Below, one piece after another: positions 1 to 3,795 of a stretch of DNA of 5,568 bases (its first letter is position 1; every line of letters begins with the position of its first letter). Position numbers and translations under genes: made by a program. The stretch lies in NCBI GenBank assembly GCA_021785315.1, contig JAJYFX010000154.1:1-5568 (forward strand), read 5' to 3'. The notes under the pieces were generated by a model. The model was not told the origin of the DNA. It saw nothing but the letters and a program-made list of their open reading frames with translations, and did not search any database. The DNA comes from Actinomycetes bacterium (GTDB lineage: Bacteria > Actinomycetota > Acidimicrobiia > Acidimicrobiales > Acidimicrobiaceae).

Positions 1-792
1 TACTTTGACTTCTGAAGTATCGTGGCTAACCGCTGAAACTACCGCCTGTTCCATTTCCTCATTCTCCTTCCGGACCCAGGTGCCGGGCTCCCAGGTAAAG
101 CTTGAGCGGACGTGTAATGTCACGTGATGGTTTTTTGCGAACTCAACGCTCCTAAGTGCCAGGACCCTTCCGCCGGAAGCAGCAAGTTCCATCATCTCGT
201 CATAGGAGATCTCATTCAGCTTGTGCGCCGTTGGAACAACTCTGGGATCCGCGCTGAAAATACCCGAGACGTCAGTGTATATCTCGCAGATATCAGCATT
301 CAGTGCTGCCGCCAGGGCCACAGCGGTGGTGTCGGAACCCCCCCGGCCGAGCGTTGTCACGTCCTTTTCCGTCGAGACTCCCTGGAACCCCGCCACCACT
401 GGCACAGAGCCCTTTTTGATCGATTCGAGCAGCCTGCTTGGATGAATTTCCAAAATCTTGGCCCTGGTGTGGTCCGTATCGGTAATTATCCCGGCCTGGG
501 AGCCGGTAAACGAGGTTGCATCTACTTCAAGGTCGGCAAGCGCCATGCTCAGCAAAGACATGGAAATCCTCTCGCCGGATGTCAGAAGCATGTCGAGCTC
601 CCGGCCTGGATGGGAATGCGATACCTCGTTGGCTAGCCGGATCAGGTCATCGGTTGTTTTCCCCATTGCCGAAACGACTACCACAACATCATTTCCATGC
701 TTCTTAGTACGCGCTATGTGATCAGCGACCGCACGAATGCGATCCACATCACCAACCGAAGTACCGCCAAATTTCTGAACGATCAATGCCAC
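1..792 (-). CDS. lysC: Aspartate kinase (aspartokinase), N-terminal 264 codons, C-terminus cut by window edge
   Basis: Aspartokinase phosphorylates L-aspartate with ATP to give 4-aspartyl phosphate, the first step towards lysine, threonine, methionine and diaminopimelate in the cytosol. The visible part is the whole amino acid kinase domain: KFGGTS at residues 7-12, SGERIS at 72-77, GFQG at 135-138, [12 protein letters not shown] around 146-157 and [13 protein letters not shown] at 172-184. The segment [11 protein letters not shown] at the edge begins the first regulatory ACT domain; the rest of the ACT pair, usually giving about 410-420 residues in all, lies outside. The start is GTG at 792, because an in-frame TGA lies two codons upstream and residues 2-12 match the family start closely. 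No Shine-Dalgarno is visible. The gene is transcribed divergently from the cyclophilin pair. Feedback inhibition by lysine or threonine is usual in the family, but the residues that decide it are not in view. There is no in-window stop on this side, so a stop-to-stop ORF search could miss the gene. Confidence 0.96.
   Translation of the reverse strand, partial: MALIVQKFGGTSVGDVDRIRAVADHIARTKKHGNDVVVVVSAMGKTTDDLIRLANEVSHSHPGRELDMLLTSGERISMSLLSMALADLEVDATSFTGSQAGIITDTDHTRAKILEIHPSRLLESIKKGSVPVVAGFQGVSTEKDVTTLGRGGSDTTAVALAAALNADICEIYTDVSGIFSADPRVVPTAHKLNEISYDEMMELAASGGRVLALRSVEFAKNHHVTLHVRSSFTWEPGTWVRKENEEMEQAVVSAVSHDTSEVKV
52..69 (-). promoter_or_regulatory. Internal ribosome binding site and ATG for the aspartokinase beta subunit
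   Basis: Inside lysC, AAGGAG at 69-64 is followed by a 9-base spacer and an in-frame ATG at 54-52 (Met247 of the long form). A second purine run, GAGGA, lies at 60-56. This is the best Shine-Dalgarno in the window, and it sits just before the ACT region. In Corynebacterium and Bacillus aspartokinases of the alpha2-beta2 type, the regulatory beta subunit is made from an in-frame internal start at the corresponding place. The motif and spacing are seen directly; use as a start is inferred from the family. Confidence 0.72.
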
Positions 793-798
793 GTCTCA

Positions 799-804
799 AA
801 GCTA
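799..804 (-). promoter_or_regulatory. Putative -10 element for lysC (leaderless)
   Basis: TAGCTT on the minus strand ends 6 bases before the GTG start of lysC. It fits the TAnnnT form of a -10 element, and at this distance transcription would begin at or next to the start codon. That would explain why lysC has no Shine-Dalgarno. No convincing -35 element was found 16-19 bases upstream. Confidence 0.35.
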
Positions 805-897
805 ATAGAAGTAGCCGCCACATCTATTCACATCCTTCAAAGTTCCAAACCAACAAACTACTCACCAATTCGGACAAGCATTGGCGCAAATTGCGAC

Positions 898-903
898 TAA
901 GTT
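898..903 (+). promoter_or_regulatory. Putative -10 element for the cyclophilin pair (leaderless)
   Basis: TAAGTT ends 8 bases before the GTG at 912. The sequence between is pyrimidine-rich, with no Shine-Dalgarno. The position fits a leaderless transcript beginning at the GTG. No good -35 hexamer was found at the usual distance, so the call rests on the hexamer and on the same arrangement at lysC and at the methyltransferase gene. Confidence 0.35.
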
Positions 904-911
904 CTTCTTCC

Positions 912-1703
912 GTGCCTAGTGAAAAAAGACAAAGAATTCGTGAAAACCAAGCCAAAAAGGCTCAAGCCGTGGCTGCCAAGCGGCGAAGAGGGAAAACGCT
1001 CAAGCGGGCAATATACATTGCCGTCGGTGCGGTCGTCGCCGTGGTATTGATTTACTTCGTTTCAAGGAGCTCTTCCTCGACCAGTGCGGCTCCAAAGGTC
1101 AAAAGCAGCGCCACCTCGTCGACCACCACGACCGCCAAGGCCGCTGCTCCGATAGCGCCGACATGCCCGCCGCCTTCAGGATCGGCAACCCGCGTGACTG
1201 CATTTACCAAGGCCCCTCCGATGTGCATCACCACCTCGGCCAGCTACACCGCCGTCGTCAAAACTGACGTTGGAACCTTCGACATCGCCCTAAATGCCAA
1301 GGCTGCACCCAAGACCGTCAATAACTTCGTCTTCCTTGCCCGATATCACTTTTATAACGGCGTGATCTTCCAAAGGGTTATACCGGGATTCGTCGTGCAG
1401 GGTGGGGATCCCACTGGAACCGGCACCGGAGGACCGGGCTACACGTTCGCCGATGAACTTCCAAAGGCCGGCTCATACAAACTTGGCTCGGTTGCAATGG
1501 CAAATGCCGGACCCAACACCAACGGCAGCCAATTTTTTATCGTCGTCGGAACCCAGGGAGAGCAGCTTCCGCCATCGTACTCACTTTTTGGCCAAGTTAC
1601 CTCAGGCATGTCGGTTGTACAGAAAATCGCCGCAGACGGCTCTGCCGGTGGCACTCCTAAAGTTGTCCACAAAATGATTTCGGTCACGATTGAGGGACCT
1701 TAG
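912..1703 (+). CDS. Membrane-anchored, exported cyclophilin-type peptidyl-prolyl cis-trans isomerase
   Basis: This 263-residue protein is predicted to catalyse cis-trans isomerisation of Xaa-Pro bonds outside the cytoplasmic membrane. A basic cytosolic head (residues 1-32, many Lys and Arg) precedes one membrane segment at about 33-51. A Ser/Thr/Ala-rich linker at 52-80 follows, then the cyclophilin domain from about 110 to 261. Catalytic-type residues are present: Arg155 in FQRVIPGF, Gln163 in VVQGGDP, and Gln207 and Phe209 in NTNGSQFF. The usual His before the catalytic Arg is Gln154. Cys85 and Cys105 lie between linker and domain and could form a disulfide outside the cell. I chose GTG 912 over the upstream in-frame ATG at 786 because MPSEKRQRIREN resembles the start of actinobacterial homologues, while the extra 42 residues look like non-coding sequence and the ATG overlaps the lysC start. 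The gene is followed after 52 bases by a second cyclophilin, probably co-transcribed. Confidence 0.9.
   Translation: MPSEKRQRIRENQAKKAQAVAAKRRRGKTLKRAIYIAVGAVVAVVLIYFVSRSSSSTSAAPKVKSSATSSTTTTAKAAAPIAPTCPPPSGSATRVTAFTKAPPMCITTSASYTAVVKTDVGTFDIALNAKAAPKTVNNFVFLARYHFYNGVIFQRVIPGFVVQGGDPTGTGTGGPGYTFADELPKAGSYKLGSVAMANAGPNTNGSQFFIVVGTQGEQLPPSYSLFGQVTSGMSVVQKIAADGSAGGTPKVVHKMISVTIEGP
1494..1531 (+). repeat. 38-base direct repeat, copy 1 (in the exported cyclophilin gene)
   Basis: The stretch encodes AMANAGPNTNGSQ and is identical base for base to 2098-2135 in the next gene. It covers the active-site loop that contains the conserved Gln. Other regions where the two proteins are identical carry many synonymous differences, so identity here is unusual. 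Confidence 0.9.
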
Positions 1704-1740
1704 AAATACCCGGCAGAATATATGAATAAAGTTCGATCCG

Positions 1741-1746
1741 AAAGGG
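1741..1746 (+). promoter_or_regulatory. Shine-Dalgarno of the cytosolic cyclophilin gene
   Basis: AAAGGG with a 9-base spacer to the ATG at 1756 supports that start. Its presence fits translation from within a polycistronic message headed by the upstream cyclophilin gene. Confidence 0.65.
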
Positions 1747-1755
1747 CGTAAGCAT

Positions 1756-2313
1756 ATGGCAACGACGTTCCCAAATTTTGACGGTTCTTCTCCCAAGACT
1801 CAGAAGTTTTCTTCTCCCCCGGAAATGGGAATCGATTCCTCTAAGCGCTACAGCGCCAAAATGGTCACTTCAATGGGAGAAATGGTCATTGCCCTGGATG
1901 CTCAATTAGCCCCAAAGACGGTCAATAACTTTGTTTTCCTTAGTCTCTACCACTACTTCGAGGGCGTCGTTTTCCATAGGATAATTCCCGGCTTTGTGGT
2001 GCAAGGTGGCGATCCGGAAGGTACAGGCAGGGGTGGTCCGGGTTACCGCTTCGAAGACGAGCTTCCTCCGGCAGGCCGCTACGAAATCGGCACCGTAGCA
2101 ATGGCAAATGCCGGACCCAACACCAACGGCAGCCAGTTCTTTATCATTTCCGGCAACGACGGCACAATGCTTCCGCCTGCATATTCAATATTTGGCAAGG
2201 TGGTCAAGGGAATCGAAATTCTCAAGGCGATCGAGGCGGTTGGATCACGGTCGGGAACTCCAAGCCAAACAGTGACAATCGACTCTGTGACCATTACAGA
2301 ATCGTCAGACTAA
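1756..2313 (+). CDS. Cytosolic cyclophilin-type peptidyl-prolyl cis-trans isomerase
   Basis: This 185-residue cyclophilin has no signal peptide or membrane segment, so it should act on proline bonds in cytosolic proteins. The domain runs from about residue 31 to the end. It shows Arg75 in FHRIIPGF, Phe80, Gln83 in VVQGGDP, and Gln127 and Phe129 in NTNGSQFF, all expected for an active enzyme. At the human cyclophilin A Trp121 position there is Met138 by my alignment, and the neighbouring His126 is Tyr143, so strong cyclosporin binding is unlikely. Residues 18-27 (FSSPPEMGID) match the pre-domain segment FTKAPPMCIT of the upstream paralogue, with Cys replaced by Gly. This supports the ATG at 1756 over Met24 and points to tandem duplication. 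An AAAGGG Shine-Dalgarno precedes it. It converges on the S51 peptidase gene, 32 bases from stop to stop. Confidence 0.93.
   Translation: MATTFPNFDGSSPKTQKFSSPPEMGIDSSKRYSAKMVTSMGEMVIALDAQLAPKTVNNFVFLSLYHYFEGVVFHRIIPGFVVQGGDPEGTGRGGPGYRFEDELPPAGRYEIGTVAMANAGPNTNGSQFFIISGNDGTMLPPAYSIFGKVVKGIEILKAIEAVGSRSGTPSQTVTIDSVTITESSD
2098..2135 (+). repeat. 38-base direct repeat, copy 2 (in the cytosolic cyclophilin gene)
   Basis: Identical to 1494-1531; it encodes residues 115-127, including the conserved active-site Gln127. See copy 1 for why the identity stands out. Confidence 0.9.
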
Positions 2314-2351
2314 GCCTGTGAGAGGTGCTCCGCGGTCTTAAGCACCTAGGC
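2314..2351. terminator. Bulged inverted repeat between convergent genes, possible bidirectional terminator
   Basis: GCCT (2314-2317) and AGGTGCT (2323-2329) can pair with AGCACCT (2341-2347) and AGGC (2348-2351). This gives 11 base pairs with a 5-base bulge and an 11-base loop. It begins directly after the cyclophilin stop codon and its far arm covers the TAG stop of the opposing peptidase gene. There is no T-run on either side, so it is not a textbook intrinsic terminator; actinobacteria often use hairpins without a T-run. Confidence 0.38.
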
Positions 2352-3032
2352 TCCCAGCTTGACTCGCTCCGCGAGAGTTGACATACCGGCCTCGGTACCA
2401 TTACAGATCAAATGCACGGATCCTTTGCCCATCGCACTCCAAGATCCGTCGGATTCTCTGATTAGCGCAGTCTGTTCATCGATGCCCGCGATAACAACAT
2501 CGGGATCCGCGAGCGACTCCGTTCTGTGCTTGAGTTCAGCTGAGGTAGCCGAGTAATGGGGCATGACCGCAAGACCCTTCACAAGCCCGAGTCCCAGCGT
2601 CAATCCGCCGCCCCTGGGATCGACCATGGGGTCGCCAAGCACCATGGCTCCCGCCGATGAACCTGCCAATACAGCTCCCTTGTGAAACGCGCTCAGTATC
2701 GCTTGATAGCAGTGGGAGTCCTTGAGCACTGAAAACAGATGCAGCGGTGATCCGCCGCCCAGATAGATGAACGAGGATTCGGCCAACTGAAGGGCGAAAC
2801 CGGGATCTTCGGCATCATGACGGGTTATTACCATTGCCGGCTTGACCGTGGCTCCGAAAGTTGCAAGCCATCTCGTAGCGTGTTCAATTGCCAAATCCGG
2901 TCTTTCGTAGGCCGCTGCGGTAGGCAAAACGGTAACCTCTTTAGAACCAGATTTCTCAATTAGGTAGGCATCGAAACTGCAGCTCTCGTTCCATTCCGCA
3001 CCTCCAATGAGTCCAAGGATTCCTACAGTCAT
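2346..3032 (-). CDS. Peptidase family S51 (peptidase E / cyanophycinase-like) serine peptidase
   Basis: This is a 228-residue cytosolic hydrolase of the S51 family, whose members cleave aspartyl bonds (alpha-aspartyl dipeptidase PepE) or cyanophycin. Visible motifs, numbered from the ATG at 3032, are the N-terminal LIGGAEW, YLGGGSP at about 91-97, the nucleophile elbow GSSAGA with probable nucleophile Ser126, MPHYSA with probable catalytic His159, and GIDEQTAL at about 184-191. An acidic residue near DPMVDP (134-139) may complete the active site. Length is close to PepE (about 229) and shorter than typical cyanophycinases, so a dipeptidase is somewhat likelier; the substrate is not provable here. 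The frame is also open to GTG 3041, but GAAGG at 3045-3041 lies 8 bases before the ATG and overlaps that GTG, so the ATG is preferred. It lies 35 bases after the methyltransferase gene on the same strand, probably one operon. Confidence 0.88.
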   Translation of the reverse strand: MTVGILGLIGGAEWNESCSFDAYLIEKSGSKEVTVLPTAAAYERPDLAIEHATRWLATFGATVKPAMVITRHDAEDPGFALQLAESSFIYLGGGSPLHLFSVLKDSHCYQAILSAFHKGAVLAGSSAGAMVLGDPMVDPRGGGLTLGLGLVKGLAVMPHYSATSAELKHRTESLADPDVVIAGIDEQTALIRESDGSWSAMGKGSVHLICNGTEAGMSTLAERVKLGA

Positions 3033-3040
3033 ATCCCCCA

Positions 3041-3045
3041 CCTTC
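3041..3045 (-). promoter_or_regulatory. Shine-Dalgarno of the S51 peptidase gene
   Basis: GAAGG followed by 8 bases and the ATG at 3032-3030. It decides between two possible starts: at the upstream GTG (3041-3039) the same motif would overlap the start codon and could not serve it. Confidence 0.6.
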
Positions 3046-3067
3046 GTTCACTAGATCCTAACAAAAT

Positions 3068-3721
3068 CTAAGCAAAGAAATCGCTCTTCAGCCTTGCAGT
3101 TCCCATGATTCCGTGGGGTATCAGCGGCCTTCCGAGAGGAAAATTAAATCGAAACAATGTTGTCACGACCATTTGTGATTGATCGAACGACCCGAGAAGG
3201 TCGCGATTGAGATGACAGCCACCTGCCAGCCTTTTCCACAGCGGCGTCGCGAGATTCTGAACCAGTTCGTAGATGCCCGGAGTTACAACGTGCTCAATAA
3301 AAATGAACTTCCCCCCGGGAGCAAGTAGCGTCGATATAGTTTGAAGCGCCTCGTCCATATCAGGCACGGAGCACAGCACCAAGGTGGTCACCACGAAGTC
3401 AAACGAATGTGGGGCTATGCCGCTGCTTGGCAAATCGTCAACTGATCCTTCGATGATCTCGATGTTCCGACCCGCTGCCCTGGCCCTGAGAATCTTCAGC
3501 ATTTCCAAGTTAGGCTCCACAGCCACGAGTTGGATATCCTCGGGGTAGTAGGACAGATTGAACCCCGTTCCCGCCCCTATCTCCAGGACCCTCCCCGACA
3601 CCTGGCCCAGAAGTTCCTGACGCCTTCTGGCAAGACCGGCCCTCTCTACGAGTGGCATAAATGCCTCATAGACCGAAGCGAACGAAAATCTCAATCTCAG
3701 TCGTTGGTTGCTGGCATGCAT
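3068..3721 (-). CDS. Class I SAM-dependent methyltransferase (Methyltransf_11 / METTL7-like)
   Basis: This 217-residue soluble protein has a Rossmann-type SAM-binding fold. Motif I is VLEIGAGTGFN (45-55), the acidic residue after strand 2 is Glu69 in VAVEPN, a motif IV-like TTLVLCSVPD lies at 112-121, and LAPGGKFIFIEH at 133-144 is the post-motif. The C-terminal GGCHLNRDLLGSF (168-179) and the N-terminal VYEAFMPLVERAGL resemble METTL7-like methyltransferases, often annotated as phospholipid- or thiol-active, but the substrate cannot be read from sequence. The ATG at 3721 has no Shine-Dalgarno; a TAACTT hexamer 8 bases upstream suggests a leaderless transcript. Met22 is an alternative start, but it would remove conserved N-terminal residues. 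It is followed after 35 bases by the S51 peptidase gene, likely co-transcribed, and preceded after 74 bases by the GGDEF-EAL gene on the same strand. Confidence 0.88.
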   Translation of the reverse strand: MHASNQRLRLRFSFASVYEAFMPLVERAGLARRRQELLGQVSGRVLEIGAGTGFNLSYYPEDIQLVAVEPNLEMLKILRARAAGRNIEIIEGSVDDLPSSGIAPHSFDFVVTTLVLCSVPDMDEALQTISTLLAPGGKFIFIEHVVTPGIYELVQNLATPLWKRLAGGCHLNRDLLGSFDQSQMVVTTLFRFNFPLGRPLIPHGIMGTARLKSDFFA

Positions 3722-3729
3722 GTAACTCT

Positions 3730-3757
3730 AAGTTAGGCGAAAAAGTCACCCAGGCAA
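3730..3757 (-). promoter_or_regulatory. Putative promoter of the methyltransferase-peptidase unit
   Basis: TTGCCT (3757-3752) and TAACTT (3735-3730) are separated by 16 bases on the minus strand, and the latter ends 8 bases before the ATG at 3721. This is the only one of the three start-proximal -10-like elements with a fair -35 partner. It lies downstream of a hairpin that follows the preceding gene, consistent with a new transcription unit. Confidence 0.4.
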
Positions 3758-3766
3758 CCTACTTGC

Positions 3767-3791
3767 GGGGATGAAATTCAAAGAATTCCCC
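3767..3791 (-). terminator. Hairpin after the GGDEF-EAL gene, possible terminator
   Basis: On the minus strand GGGGA+ATTC can pair with GAAT and, after a 4-base bulge, TCCCC, around a TTT loop: nine base pairs in all. It starts four bases after the TGA stop at 3798-3796. No T-run follows, so termination is uncertain. Confidence 0.3.
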
Positions 3792-3795
3792 TGTG

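Noticed and set aside
121..126. CACGTG palindrome, also present in the tandem repeat near 4795-4810
   Set aside because: Six-base palindromes are common by chance, and these lie inside coding sequence far from promoters.
124..721. Several overlapping plus-strand ORFs opposite lysC
   Set aside because: They are antisense shadows of the lysC coding sequence; the minus-strand translation has continuous aspartokinase motifs.
786..911. In-frame N-terminal extension of the exported cyclophilin from ATG 786
   Set aside because: It overlaps the divergent lysC start, its 42 residues do not look like a family N-terminus or signal peptide, and the GTG at 912 gives the family-like start MPSEKRQRIREN.
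1722..1751. Nine-codon mini-ORF (MNKVRSERA) ending 4 bases before the cytosolic cyclophilin ATG
   Set aside because: No Shine-Dalgarno precedes it and an ORF this short is expected by chance; its end overlaps the downstream gene's own Shine-Dalgarno. A leader role cannot be supported from one sequence.
3033..3067. Possible separate promoter (TAGGAT) before the S51 peptidase gene
   Set aside because: The gap to the methyltransferase stop is only 35 bases, no matching -35 element is evident, and the gene has a good Shine-Dalgarno, so co-transcription is simpler.
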